A stretch of 64,000 nucleotides of DNA from Spinellus fusiger (GCA_025094145.1 JALLLS010000090.1:62001-126000), one strand, 5' to 3'. Counted from the first letter of the stretch, positions 33,130-47,471 are shown. The notes: generated by a model not told the origin, from the letters alone. A program made the numbers and translations.

Positions 33130-35640
33130 ATGGCATCCCCTTTCATTTTAGTAGTTAGAATTACCATTACCAAAAAAGGTTGTGGCTCCAATTATATAAA
33201 ATGTCTTTACGATAAAATCTCTGAGAACACCCTTACAGAATCCACACGTGTTATGGAAGAGGCAAAAAAAATAGTTCAGTCTACCAGAAGCAGGTGGAAA
33301 ACTTCTGTGCATTGATCGATTATATCTATGACCACTTTAAGCAGTCTCAAAACTTGTTTGATACCCGTCTCAGTAGCCCCATCATAGACATTTATCCAGA
33401 AACAGAAGACAAGTGACTCTCAAGCCATTCCTATTTTTACTGAAGCACCCTGCGTTCATTATCCTGCCCTTTCTGAGCCAAGAGAGACCCTTAAACTCCT
33501 TGAGTATATCTAATAAGAGTATAGCATCCTGCAAGAGCAATGCAGTGCACTTGTTACAGAATGAGCAAGCTTTCTCCAGTCTAACAAAGGTTTCGAGTTT
33601 CAAAAGCAGATGAAGCGCCTTTTTAAAGATTAGGCAGCTGCCTTGGAATAAGAAAAATACATCATTCGATCACTACGTGAGTCTGCACAAGTCATCATTG
33701 TTGTTTCCATTGCAGCACAAAGATATGCATAAGTACTTGTCAAGCTGAAACAAGTAGAAATGGAAAGGACTTCTTTGATCGCTACCCTTGAAAACACAGA
33801 TACCTTAGCAAGACACCTGCAGGAAAAAAGGGCTATATTTAAAAAGATACAGGTAGAGCCTATCAAGGAACTTAAAAATTAAAAGGTCATAATGATATCT
33901 CTACACGAACAAATGTGCCTCAAAGAGGTCCAAGTGAAATCAATGGAGGCACCTCTAGAGCAACTTGGCCAGTCACTTGAAACTATACCAGTGCATAATT
34001 TGAGCGGGGGGGAAAGGAAGACTCAAAGTAGTTTACAGTACCACAAAAGAAATCAGGCGTCTGTCAGTTAGCCTTCAAGAAGCAGAATTTATTTTAGAAG
34101 TCACCTGACAGAAGAGCGAGGAAGAGTAAAAATACATGGAGAATAAGACAAGAGAGATCAAAATATAGATACAGTGTAGAGTTGAACAGTCATAAGTCCG
34201 ATTGTTATCACTTCAATATCAGCATGGTTAGAGCCAAGAAGAGAGTACAGTTAGATTTCAACAGTTGATAGATCAGTCTGTCAGTGAGAATACTCATTTA
34301 ATCAATACACTGCAGGGAGCAGGAAACAATGTAAAATAACTTTAAAGGAGTTTCAATTGTTTGATGGCAGAAAGGGACGATCTGTTAAACATATTGTCAG
34401 CAGTCCACACACTTGCTTTGAATGTTGAGAAAAAGACACAAACTCTAAAGGATACCTTCAAGGCAGAAAGTTGGCACTCAGAATATGTGCCTACAGCATA
34501 TGAAAAAAAAGTAAATACATTTGAGATGCAAATCAAGGACTCACATATGGCCCTAGAAGAAGCAATTCGGATCAATGAAAAACGTACTCAATTAGCCATA
34601 GAGTTAGAAAAGGCTTCTTATGAGATGGCAGCTGATCTTCTTGAAGTACGGGTCAGTTTTTGAGAAAAAAGATGATATACTCCAAGAGCATCTCAGTAAG
34701 ATTAGTACACTAAACAAGACGATTGATATTAGTAAAAAACAATACTATGAGTCTGTTTTAGTATCTTAAATTAATTACATCAAAGAACTGAAGATAGCCA
34801 TCATCTCCCTTGAAGAAGAGAACATAAATTTTAATAATCTACCAAAGACTATGAAAACTGAAATTAACATATTAGCAAGGACCATAGAGGGTGTCTGTGC
34901 ACAAGAAGAAATCAAAAAGATCACATAGTAGCTATAGAACACTGCAAGTAGTTTGAGGTTATAGTTATGGCTTTATCTCAACAAGTCAGACTACTTGAAG
35001 TTACCAGTCTACAGCTTATAGATGCTAGCTCGCATTAGGTTAAAAATGCACATGCAGCTCAGAACAAAACACACACATATACCATGATTCAGACACTGTG
35101 TCTTGTGATGCTATGAAAGAACTGGAACATCGGTATGACATTCTCTCTTAAGAAAATGCCGAGTATTTGCTTTATGTCGAGAAATTGGGTACACAACTTC
35201 CAATACCACAGGAGATACTTGAAGTCAAAGCCCAAGAGTTTGATATATCACATACAATTCTTAAAACAGAAAATGTGCGGCTAAATAAAGAACTTACTTT
35301 AGTAGCCCACACTTTCTTCCTGCCAAAATGACAACCGAGATTCTGAGAAGTTGCTTCATCTTCCTTCTGGTGGAAGAATTCAATATGCAAGTGTCCTTGA
35401 ATAACACAGTCTACCTACCACAGAAACAAGTCTTTTCTCGATTCATCCGTACCTCCACCCTCTACTGATATAGAGTTGATCGAGTATTATGAGAATACGC
35501 TGAAACTTACAGTCACAGCGAGCAAATTAGAACACCAGGTTAATATGAAAATAGATTTAGGCAGAAGAAACAAAGGCTTCTTAGCAAACGACTGCCCTAG
35601 TGTCTTTTCAGCATAAATGAAAGATGTAGATTAGAATCAA
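33130..35640 (+). pseudogene. Long decayed coiled-coil protein gene (kinesin-tail-like)
   Basis: The plus strand encodes successive coiled-coil stretches across all frames with many stops. Examples are LIDYIYDHFKQSQNLFDTR at about 33,311, KLKQVEMERTSLIATLENTD at about 33,743, AERDDLLNILSAVHTLALN at about 34,366, AMKELEHRYDILS then ENAEYLLYVEKLGTQL at about 35,113-35,200, and ELIEYYENTLKLTVTASKLE at about 35,475. Stops and frameshifts are spread evenly, so the gene has been dead for some time. The style (AERDDLL, ENxEYL) fits tails of long kinesins or similar coiled-coil proteins. Assignment to the kinesin at 15 kb is speculation. No motor domain or start was found. Confidence 0.6.
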
Positions 35641-38600
35641 GCAGTTAGAGAGTGTCTTTGAGTGTGAATTGATAAAAGTAAAGCAAAACTGGGACCCAGG
35701 CTAAGAATATACACAGGAGCTTGGAACTGAGTTGGTATTGGGGAAAAAGGCAGTAAGAGAAAGATCACTCAAGGGCTATGCTAGAGAGACATATTGAAGA
35801 GATAGTATGCAAGAGAATCAAGTCTATGTAATTCTATGGAGTCAATGGATCAATGCGTCTGCTTGTATTTCTATTCTTTAGTATTCCTTAACAATAGAGT
35901 TTATCTGTGTCAATATTTATAAGTGGAATGTGTAATTCATTCCAACCTTTGTTTAACAGACAGCACGCTTTATTATATAATTTGGTTGTAATATTAAATC
36001 TTTATTAAAGTTTATCTTTTTATTATAATATATATCTTTCACCCTTCTTCTTTTTTTTTAAAAAAAAAACAATCACTAATAATTATATAGTATAAATCAT
36101 AAAAATATAGATACAAGATGCATGAGGTTTTGATTCCTCGTGGAACTATAAAATGTATTAACTGACTCATGTCTCCCAATATGTATTTCTTTGGATTTTA
36201 TAGTCCCATGCCAAACTAAATTCTATAAGGGATAAAGTGTTGTGATCAGCCTAAATTCAATGGCTTGTCCCTCAGTCCTACATGGACTAAAGCTTATCGA
36301 AACAACCTTATTGATCTTTTGATAGATCAATAAGATATAGAAATACTTTTCATGTGCTACAACCATAACACTATGACAACAACATATGTTTAAGATTGAA
36401 CACTGGAAATAGACACAAGTACAAAGATAAAATGGGAGGAAATATCTTAAAAAGAAATAAATAAAAAGGTAAGAACAAAATGAGTGAGAAAAGAAAGAAA
36501 CTACACATTAAAAAGAGAGTAAAAGAGATGAATCCCAATAATATGAATATGAATAGAGAGAGAGAGAAATATAATAGAGAATAGATGAGTTAATTAGGCT
36601 GGAAGGTGGGGTTTTGTTTTTCTTTGTTTTTCTAAGCAAATGTGAAAGATGGAGGCTTATTTTATTATTTCATTTCCTCATATGTCTTGCAAAGGCATCT
36701 TTTTTGATAACAGTGCTGTTTTAAGTGCCAAGTAAATGAAATAAAATGAAATGATCTTACTCTACAGAAAGGACAATATAATTTGCATTTAACCCTTTCA
36801 CTTTGCATAACGACTGTCTTTTCCTTTTACCGCTTTCACATAGCAGCATATTACTTCGGCAGGTAGGATGAATATGGGGTTTTCACGGCAATTTACTATA
36901 TGTAAATGTCAGATGTTATACATGACAAGATGTCTGTGAGCAAAAATAGCTGTAGATGAAAGTATACATGGGACTATACTACTTTATGTCTTGTATTCTT
37001 TAAAGTAAATAATAAAGAGAGAATCATAGATAGGTTTTATTTTATTATTTCTTTTAAACCCGGGTTTAGCAAAAATACATCGTTGTCCGCCAAAAATAAA
37101 CGTCTTTCACGCACTATTTGGAAAGGGGAAACCGACAAAAGAGAAAAAGGTGGCAGATCAGGGACAGAAATAAAGGAGATATACGCCATAGGAGAGCAGT
37201 AATAAGTGCATGTATTCTGTTTGAAGCATGATGAGCTATCATGGTATCTTGTACATTTATTTATAATGCAAGCTGGAAAAGAAAATATTCATCTGGTCAT
37301 AATGAGAACACAATCTAAACTTAAGGTCATCTTATTCATAATCACTTCATAAACAGTACATCACCTGAACAAGCAGTTGAAAGATAAATATGAGTGATAC
37401 AGACAAACAAGGTACTCATTTAATCTCATCTTCAAACAGCATGCTTGGAGATGAGATTAAATACACACAAGGTTGTCATTAAACATAGTGCAGCATTAAT
37501 GGCAATTGTTTCTTAAAAGTTAAAAAAAAAAGAGGCTGTCTCCTCATTGCCAAATTCTTTAGACTGCTTCATTTCTATTGTGTACCTATTTGCTTTTGAA
37601 TAGTAAGGTTATGCAGGAGAATTATCAGCCGACAAGGGGGTGGTCAATAGTCCGCGTAATAACTAAGAGAATATTCGATTGTCAAAATAAAATAATTATC
37701 ACAAATAGATAAGATTTTGTTTCACAAGGGGTTGGAGGGAGGTATAGGAAAGAAAAAGTGAACATAAAGAATAATTCTGCTATCTCAGGGTCCACTTTGT
37801 TTATATATATATTATTGAGCCTTTGACGATGCTTTCGATGGGACTATCTTTGGTTGTTGTTGATAATTTATCTATAAACTTAAAGATATATAAATATGCA
37901 CAAAAAGGAGGGGTCTTTGAGAAGCATTTGAACTTCATAAAGTTGTTTATTACTGAGATACTAAGAACTATACGAGACGTATTGTTCTGATATATGTTTA
38001 CATGACTACAGGTCTCATATTCAAGTACTCATATGCATACCTCTGTTTATATAAATGTAAGCATTTGTATAGGTGTTTGTATGTCTCAATACATAGTCAT
38101 ACATAGATCGATCAGTAAAAAATATAGTAAATAGTTGTGTACATTACCACGCTTTATAAAAGATACTTTTAATGATGGTCAGTGCACAACATCTGTATTG
38201 ATTAGGAAATCTTAACAAACTGTTATCATAGTTAAGAGAAAAAGAAGGGGCTAGATTTACTAAACTCTATTAGATATAATAGAATAGCCCTTTGGCCCTC
38301 ATTTTCTCTCGAATTACTTGTACTCCTACTGTTTATAGTATCATGTAAAAAGACAAAATCAACAATTACTGTTTTTGATAATACTCATCATAAATATCCT
38401 TTGTCTGTTCATCCTTGTTTATTTTAGGATCTGTATTAAAAATACAATAAAGTAAATAATTTCAAGGCATGGGAGCTATTATTAAATCACACAGTCCATA
38501 GACCCCATTTCTCTGCCATATTGAAATATAAAATATATCAAAAGAATACTACTTCAACAACAGCATTTATTATAAAGAAGGTATAAGGAATGATTTTATA

Positions 38601-39324
38601 AGGAGACGTTATTTTGATAGTTGATGACAATAGGCAGACAGGCAGAAAAGAAACTAACCTCTAAGGCATTCAATTTTCTCTCATATTTTGGTCATAAGAG
38701 CAAAAATTTAAAATAGGGGAAGCTCTTTTTTTTTATCTTTCATCATGACAAGTGAAAATGGTACAGTTTGAAGCTGGCCATATTCCATTTAGGTGTTTGT
38801 ATAAAATAATAGTAATACACGAGATTGGCTGTCTCAGACTTCATACTATAAATGCATAGTGGGCAAATCCCTATTGGCATTTAAGAAAAAAAAGGACAGC
38901 TGTTCTGTTAATATTAAATAATATTCTTTTTTCTTTTTTCTTTTTCATATTTTTAATTGGAGTGACTTTAAGACATTGACAGCCTAGTCTATTCTCTAGA
39001 AAGGAAGCAGAGAAATAAGGTATACAAAAAATAATCGCTTGTAAATTTAAACTCTTGTACTTGCATAATTGACGCCCCTCTTCATAGAACTGGCTAATTT
39101 GTATATAATAAGCGCCTTTTTTTGTTCTGTGCCTCTTTCGTTCCTTCAATTCATTTTTCTTTCGCTACTCGATTTTATTACTATGACAGCCCTTACCAGT
39201 GTAAATACACCTTGATAATGGCTATGTCGGGGTTTCTAATACTTTGATCATTTACTAGCCATCTTCATCGCGCGTTTTTTGTCCGCTCGTTCTGTATCAC
39301 GACATAAATCCCAGTTCTCTGACA
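35641..39324. other. Long AT-rich region without a supported gene
   Basis: Contains a T-run followed by an A-run at about 36,051-36,069 and a small hairpin (TTTAATCTCATCTT and its reverse complement) at 37,416-37,464. No coding frame longer than 92 codons and no RNA gene was recognised. The last few hundred bases should contain the promoter of the homeodomain gene. Confidence 0.4.
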
Positions 39325-40202
39325 ATGGCATTGCCAACAAAAGATTATCAACGCTGTTCAATGATAGACAAGCATAAGGAGAAAACTGTGAATAGGCTTA
39401 ACTATTATGCTCAAATATGGACAACCCAAATGAATCAGGACAATATTAAAGGTAGAGAAGAAAATATCCAATCCAGTGTAGTGTTTGGATACATCTTTTT
39501 TGTTGAGGCTTTAGTGTTCAAAATAAACTCATTGGCTTTTATTCTATAGACCAAAGCACTCAGAAATTCAATAAACAAGAGGTACTCATGTGTCCAAGTG
39601 CAAGTATTTCTTCTTCTTCGACTGCTTCTGATGCTAGCTGGGCTAGTCAGAGTTCTTGTGACAGCATTGCTACCATTGACTCACCACCCCAAACGATGGA
39701 ACCGATGATCTACTCCTTAACGCCACCATTTGCCAAAGAGCCGTCACCCGCACTATCACCTGCTTGTAACATGTCTCTTACTCACCTTGCAGATCACCAA
39801 AACGAGCAACAACAAAAACAATCAACAAAAGATGTAACCAAGAAGAGACGTCGTGGCAATCTTCCGAGAGAAGTCACTGATTTTCTTAAGCATTGGCTTA
39901 TTCAACATAAGGCTCACCCCTACCCCTCTGAAAAAGAAAAAGGAGATTTAGCGTACCGAACTGGCTTGACTGTCAACCAGATCAGTAACTGGTTTATCAA
40001 TGCAAGACGTCGTATTCTGCAGCCTATGATTGATTCAGAGCATATCATTAGGTCACAGTGGATGTCCTACCCTGAATCAACAAAGATAGATATCAAGAAA
40101 AGACGTCAATTAAACGTTTATGCTCAATATGATCTTACCTTACATCAACGACCACAGCTACCCAATTTTAGTTTTATTGACCGATATTCGCATGTTGTTT
40201 GA
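39325..40202 (+). CDS. TALE-class homeodomain transcription factor
   Basis: Model: 39325-39451, 39550-40202 (98-nt GT-AG intron); 259 residues. A nuclear DNA-binding regulator. The homeodomain at about residues 140-202 starts KKRRRGNLPREVTDFLKHWL, has the three-residue TALE loop extension (AHPYPSEKEK between helices 1 and 2), and ends with recognition helix NQISNWFINARRR. The N-terminal third is Ser-rich and low in complexity, and a Gln-rich patch (NEQQQKQ) precedes the homeodomain. The C-terminus is short, ending in SFIDRYSHVV. It resembles PKNOX/CUP9-type fungal TALE factors, but a specific orthologue cannot be named. The start is the first ATG in frame with the intron; exon 1 (42 residues) has no recognised domain. 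Confidence 0.88.
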
Positions 40203-43200
40203 AGCCATTGACTTGTATTATCCTATTATCCTACTTTTTCATTATACATTATAATTCATTCCATTTTACTCTTTTAAAACACCCGAATTACCCACCTTCT
40301 CAGATTACCCCTTACTTTTTACTTGTACATTATCTATCTATTCTCTACCACCTGTCTTGTTTCTGTATTTATCACAGTTCTCTTCATCCCACAGTCAAAC
40401 ATCTTTGCGTGCATTATTTCTGCATTTGTTTTCCACAGTAAGAAAAAGGATATTTTTAAACAGAAAAAAATCAAAAAAGAAAAAAAGAAAAACAGAGCAA
40501 AAAGAAGAACACGTACATTGGACCTTCACCCCACCACATTTTTCACAGCAGACCAGATTTCAATTCAATTTCCTTCTGTTGACTATGGATACAGATACAG
40601 ATCTATGAAGTCTTATACGCTCATCTGCAGACAAGAAACAGGTTATTTATTATTATCATCCCATATTTTATTGAAGTGCAATGTACTTTCTTCGTACTTT
40701 TTTTGGTTCTCTTTCTTTCCTTTTCTTATGTATGTATATTCTTTAGTCCTCATCACTTTGACCCTTCTTACAATATGATTGCTATTGTCTCTTACACTCT
40801 TTTTACTTATTTAAGATACCCTTCCTGAAATGTATTGATCGGACTACAACTATGATATGCTGTTATTACTATTATTATTCTTATTATAAGTACATGATAA
40901 CCTTAAATACACCATTCTTTTCTTTTTCCTCTTTGATAAACAAAATGCCAAATTTGACTTTCATTTATTATTTATTTTATTTAAAAATAAAAAGAGGAAA
41001 CGTGGTTCCTTACTTGGGGTGGAGTTCATCTTTTAAAAGGAAAAATACTACACAGTAGGAATTGAACATTTGCATAATGTGGCCTGTTGACAAGGAGACA
41101 GTTTATTATGGGCTACACAATGCTTGGAGGGTGGGCTGCAGGCATAACTAATACAGATATATAAATACCAACTTTTTATTTTTATAAGCTAAAACTAATC
41201 ATCTAAAATAGATAGAGCCAATAATAAGACTAATAATAATAATTAAAAAAAAATATATATAATTTGTCATATTCATCTTCTTTTATTCCTTCGAGTATAT
41301 TATAAAGGGCCTTCTATCTTACTTGGCTATAACTCTTCATCATAAACTCATTTTCCTTAAGTCTGTGACACAAACAAATGACACAAGGTTTTATTCTACA
41401 ATAAAAAACTTTATTCCATGGTAACCAACAACGATTTCTCCCAACAATGGTATGTCTATAGCTTACTATTCAAAATCCAATAAAAGAAATCATACACTGT
41501 ACTGTATTGCCATAGTAATGAGCAGACTGAAATACTAAGTTGATTTATATCTAGCCATCTTAGTTCTATTGCATGACTTTGTCGAAAAGTTATTTATATT
41601 CCTTGTCACAGTGACAGCGTCAGTCAAAACTTGATAATGTCACAAACCAACATCACAATCCATTGTTAACATGGTATTTTTATCTTTTTTTTATTGAGTT
41701 TTATGATCAAAATGTCAGTTATTTACCAAAATGTGTTGTGAAATGTAAAGATTTACAGTAACACTTTGTGAGAGCAAATAGCTAAAAATGGTAAAAGAGG
41801 AATCTCAGGCTAACAAACGGCCCGTGCGCTTTTATTATATTGTATTATATTCATTATTAAAATATTAAAATATTAAAATAAAAATTTAATCAGATTAATC
41901 AAATCAATCAAGTTAAGACGAATAACGAAATGGAATCGATTGTAATCTTTCTCTACTCTCATCTTTCTACTTTTTTCATACTAAAGATTCCTCCTCGTTA
42001 TCTCAAGTTTCATTTTATTCAATTGTAATAACTGTTACTATCCTCTTTAACTTATTTGTCTTTTTTTTATTCCTTGTCTTTTTTATTCCTTACCCCTTGT
42101 TTTTATTTTTATAAAGACTCTGATACTATATTGTAATTCACTTTCATTTTCCGATATTCTCTGTGAAGTGCCTCCTTTGTATTTCTATAAACAGTTATTT
42201 TTCTCGCCCACTATCGTGTATGTTAATAATAAGGTATCACGAACACAACTATATGACGAATGGAACAGGATCGGGACCTTTTAGGTTTTCTTTTGGTACA
42301 AATAGGAGCCAATGCGGAGTCTTATATTCTTGTTTTATTATATTTTTTGCTGTTTGTCTGTATTGTAGTAAGGATAACTTTATACTTTCTTCAGCAAGAA
42401 TGACCTTTCTTCTTAAAGGGTCATGCGGAATAACATTATAGCCTAACAAAGTAGTACATAAATCGGTCAAAGATACACTTGTTCAAGTGCTTATAGAACC
42501 ACCAACATAGCTCTGGGCTAATTACTTTTCTATTGTATTTTCAGTGGCGTGTGTACAGCAGTGAGATTCTTTTATTAAACAAATGTAAAATACAGTGGCC
42601 TCACTAGAAGTAAAGCAAACATAAACATAACAATAACAAAAGTAAATATAGATACTCCCTGGAGAGACACGTGGAAATATAAATGATTTTTCCTATCTTA
42701 TAACCAGATACATCTGCATAGCCAAAGACATAAACCTGTTTGCATACATAAACATAAACATAGCCATAGCCATAGCCATAACTATGAATACTAATGTGGA
42801 ACAATCTGCACACATCGACATATCTACCTATCTCTGTTTACATAGAGTTATCTAGATTCACATATCTCTCACCATGTAAGCAAATATAAATCTATATATC
42901 TACATCTACATACATTTCTACATCTACAAATACACTTAGCTACATCTACACATCCACATTTCTATACTCAATTGCATAAAGTCTTCATCTTCACAATGGA
43001 AAAATGCAAAGTATAAATGCGACAATGCTAGGATAGAACCTTGCCGATTATTTTACATAAAATAAATGAAAGATCAGGGCACTAACTGTACATTCTTCCT
43101 ATTAGTATATAGGAGTCTACTCAATGACCATTTTTTTTCTTGGTTCTTGCTATCAGTAGAAGTAACTCTTATCTTTCCTTGATATGAATTTTTATTATCT

Positions 43201-43761
43201 AATGTCATCTAATGCCATGTAATGCTATCTAGTGCTTCTAGGCTACTCTCATACTATACTTTTAATACTTTTAAAACATATGCATTGCTCCATATGCAAA
43301 TCAAATATCTATTTTAATGTATCATAGTATTGAAAATTAGGAAACCTCTTGTACTCAATATGCTGAGGTGATAGAAAGACTTGGAAAATGATTCAGAAGA
43401 AATTGCTCTAGTATTTTTTAGATAGACTATCATGAAAATTATAAAAAGTATACAAGCTAGCTATTCATTAGACATAAAAAGCTTTGCGAAATATACTTCT
43501 TATATTACCAAATACACCTTTTGTTTCTAAATTTTGAACAATAGCACTGCTCAAATAACACTAGAAATTATTCACAGTACAATTATTAGCTCTATATTCT
43601 ATCTTTTGCTTTAATTGAGCTTTACATTGTAAGATTCTCTCTCTCTTAAGTGATTAAAATTCAACTATAAAAAATAATCTTTTGATAAGAACCTTTTCAT
43701 AAACATAACTCTGCCCAAGAACAAAAAGATAAATAAAAAGACTCAAAACAGCCTGTTTCTA
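40203..43761. other. AT-rich intergenic region without a supported gene
   Basis: Short frames occur on both strands (for example the minus-strand frame 42,249-42,470), none with motifs. Simple repeats: imperfect CATAAA/CATAGC hexamers at about 42,744-42,785, CTACAT-type repeats at about 42,895-42,960, and CTAATGC-like repeats at about 43,198-43,235. Confidence 0.4.
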
Positions 43762-44621
43762 CAATCACATAACATTAGAAAGTATACGACCCCCTAATTT
43801 ATACATTTTTAAACATGATTCTTCTTCTTTTTACCACAGAATCACATTCCATTAAACAATCTCAAATGTCAAAGGCAGAATCCTCAACTATAAACTCAAG
43901 AGCTTATAATAAGCTTGAAGAAAGAAAGTAATGGGGTGTTTACTGGCTTGAAAATAAAATAAAATTACTGCATGAGTAGCATTTCAAAGGTCATTGGCAT
44001 TAGCAAGACTACTGGTACACTTGTACCAAAGCCTCGTCCTGATGCACCAAAAAAAACTTAACGAGAGAGACCTCAGACGATACATCAATATTTTGGCTGA
44101 AAAATTCCTGCCATGGTTCATTGAATTGAACGAGAAATAATATAGGGACTTTATATTCCAAGAAGATGGGGCTACTTGTCTTACGAGTGGCTATACAACA
44201 TGGTGGAAAAGAGACACATGTAATTAGGCGCTTTGATTACTGTCTTGCCCAAAGTCCTGATCTCAACCCCATTAAATATCTCTGAAGTTGTATTAATAAG
44301 CTCATTGATAACAAGAGGGTCAGTATCAGAAATATCGATGATATCAAGACAGCTTTAGAAGAAGCTTGGAGAGATATTCACGTCGATCTTGCCAAACATT
44401 TAGTTGGCTCAATGAAGGATCGCTGCCAGGCAGTTATCGATGCCAAAGGTGGCCCAACAAAATATTAAATAAAAATTTTCTTTATATACATTAATATAAA
44501 CAATATGTTAAACTAACTTTGTGTTGAATTTGAGGTCTCAGCCTTTTCTTGCATAACTCATGTTCTTTCTCAGGATTTCAAAAAAAGAAAAAATCGTATA
44601 CTTACTAATGTTGTGTGACTG
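43762..44621 (+). mobile_element. Tc1/mariner deletion derivative (860 bp) with TA target duplications
   Basis: Terminal inverted repeats of about 28 bp: left CAATCACATAACATTAGAAA and its reverse-complement partner at about 44,594-44,621, differing at three or four positions. TA flanks both ends (43,760-43,761 and 44,622-44,623), the normal Tc1/mariner target duplication. The internal transposase has lost its middle and cannot be active. The clean ends make this the best-defined mobile element in the window. Confidence 0.85.
43975..44468 (+). pseudogene. Internally deleted Tc1/mariner transposase
   Basis: The frames give ISKVIGISKTTGTLVPKPRP (end of the DNA-binding region), LAEKFLPWFIELNEK, FIFQEDGATCLTSGY (second catalytic Asp), AQSPDLNPIKYL (the catalytic Glu position now Lys) and a well-preserved C-terminus DRCQAVIDAKGGPTKY ending at 44,468. 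The segment with the first catalytic Asp is deleted, and stops and a frameshift occur between pieces. The C-terminal family signature is clear. Confidence 0.85.
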
Positions 44622-44978
44622 TATATGAAATTCAAAAGATCATGGAATTGTTAATTGCACCCACCTTCTTTCCAAGCAGTACTGGATACGTCATCTCTTT
44701 GGATGACGAATAGAAAGAAGAAGAAAAAATGAGTCGTCATAAAGTCTTTTTTCTTTTTCTTGACTGCCAAAAAATGAAGCCAATAATCCCACTCAACTCC
44801 GCCAAGAAAAGAAAACTTTCTCTCCCTTTCTTTTTTAACTTTCTTTCTTCCTTTTCTATTTGTATGTACAAATATACATACACATATTGATATATCTATA
44901 AAATATACATACATCTTATCTATCTTTATCTGTTTATCATATCCTATCTATCTATCTGTCTGTAGAGAGTTTAGTCTA

Positions 44979-47398
44979 ATGGAAGCGGACACTCCTACTC
45001 CAACAAGTATATACAATCAAGAGACCGTATTGGATGATAGTTTTAGACAAAATGTACCTAGTGTAGATGACTTGATTATGACAGAAGCTCAAACCACTGT
45101 AGCTATGATTGAATCAGAGCCTGTATTTGTATCAGAGCACGTATTTGTATCAGAGCCAACAACAGCACCCGAACCAGTGTCAACATCTATGCCAGAACCT
45201 GTATTTATGCTAGAGCCCATGTCAGAGCAGGTATCAGCACCCGAGCCTGTATCAATGTCTTTACTATTACAAGTATCTGAGCCAGAATCAGTATTGGAGC
45301 CATTATTTGTACCAGAAACAGCACAAGCACCAGTATTTGAACACATACTTGAGCCAGTACCTGAATCAGTACCTGAATCAGTATTTGAACAAGTATTTGA
45401 ACAAGTACATGAACCAATATCTGAACCAGAACTAGCATCTGTAGATGAACCAGTATCTGTAGATGAACCAGTGTCTGAACCAGAGCCAGCATCTATACAT
45501 GAACCAATATCTGAACCAGAACCAGCATCTGTAGATGAACCAGTATCTGAACCAGAACCAGCATCTGTAGATGAACCAGTATCTATACATGAACCAGTAT
45601 CTGTAGATGAGCCAGTATCTGAACCAGAGCCAGCATCTATACATGAACCAGTATCTGTAGACGAACCAGTATCTGTAGATGAACCAGTATCTATACATGA
45701 ACCAGTATCCGAACCAGAACCAGTATCCGAACCAGAACCAGTACCTGTAGATGAACCAATATCTGAACCAGAGCCATCATCTGTACATGAACCAGTATCC
45801 GAACCAGAACCAGTATCCGAACCAGAACCAGCATTTATAGATGAACCAGTATCTGAACCAGAACTCATGGTTCTTTCCATGTCAGAACCAGAGCCTACAG
45901 CTGTATCTGAACCTGTAGACGTGATTATGACTGTATCTGAACCTGTAGATGTGATTATGACTGTATCTGAGCCTGTAGATGTAGTAATGTCATCGGCACC
46001 TGAAGCTGAGCTTGTGGCTATGATTCCTCTCATAGCACCACCTGCACCAACATCTGAACCAGCCTCGATTCTTATGGAAACAACAGACGATTCATTCATA
46101 AGTGCACCTGCTTCTTGGCAAATTCCACCAGGTGCACTTCAAGCAAAGGCTGAACAGGCCAATCTTGCTAGACTCCACGAACCTGTTGTAAAAGTCAACT
46201 ATAAAAAAGAGAGATTAGAAGAACGAGTAAAAGAGTGTCCCGATGATTTGGAAGCATGGAATGCATTGAAAATAGAAATCCAGCAAACAGGCGACATGAT
46301 AGCCACACGCAATTTCTATGAGCAATTTCTTGCTGTTTTTCCTACTTCAGTAAGTGAACATTTCTTTTCTATTTCTTTTGTTATTCTCTTTCTCTCTTTA
46401 CGCGTTCTATTTGTGTGGTTTTCTTCTTCTTCTTTCTTTGGTTGTGATGGTTGGTTACCCTTGCTCTTATTACGCGAGAAGAAAAGAAGAAGAAGAAAAA
46501 GAACTGTGAAATATAAAGCGTAAGTATGTCTGGAAAGACATTTTACCTTTATATTTCCTTGACATTTTGTTCATCCAAAGGACAGAAGAAAAAGTCTTTT
46601 TTTCTTTTTCTTTTATTTTTTTCACTTTCAACTCTTGGTTTTTCTCTTGTTGCGAGAAAAGAAAAAGGTCTGTTCCATTCTATATGTATGTAATAAAAGC
46701 ATCTCGCAAACAACTCGTCCGTGGGGTATTTTTTTCTTTTCTTCTTTTTTCTTTCTTTTTTCTTTCTTTCTTTCTTTTTCTTTCTTTATAGATAGATGAT
46801 TCTCTGTCCATGTCTCCACATACAAACACAATCAATCAAACACACTCCTTGTTGTATCTTTGAGCTTGTCGCGGTTGAGTTGTGTTCTGTGGAAGGTTTT
46901 TTTTTAATACTGATGTGCTGTTTCTTGTATTTTACTGATTCTGAAATGCATGTGGTGGCCACATTCATACCAAAACAGAACAAAGAGAGAAAGAGAAAGA
47001 GAATAGAATAGAATAGAATATCTGATTTAGTGACAAGGATCATGCAATCACTTATACTCCATTTGTTCTTATAGCCAAGGCAATGGCTTGCCTATTTGGA
47101 GATGGAACTCAAGCAATCAAATTTTAATGAAGTAGAGGGTCTCTTCAGACGTTGCTTAAAGACTGTTCTCTCCATCGACCTTTGGAAGTTCTATCTTGGC
47201 TATATTCGTCGTATCAATATGGGTGAAAATGGAGCTTCCACTACTCCAGAAGGAAGAACTATTATTGAAAAGGCCTATGAATATGTTCTTAACAATGTTG
47301 GCATTGATAAAGAAGCAGGGCCTATCTGGGCAGATTATATCTTTTTTTTGTCCTCTAATAAGGTAACCATGCCGCTCATGTATTCTCTTGTCTATCTG

Positions 47399-47471
<73 letters not shown>

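Noticed and set aside
45089..46099. 336-codon minus-strand Gly/Ser/Asp-rich frame
   Set aside because: Antisense of the EPxS repeats in RNA14 exon 1; composition explained by the repeat unit.
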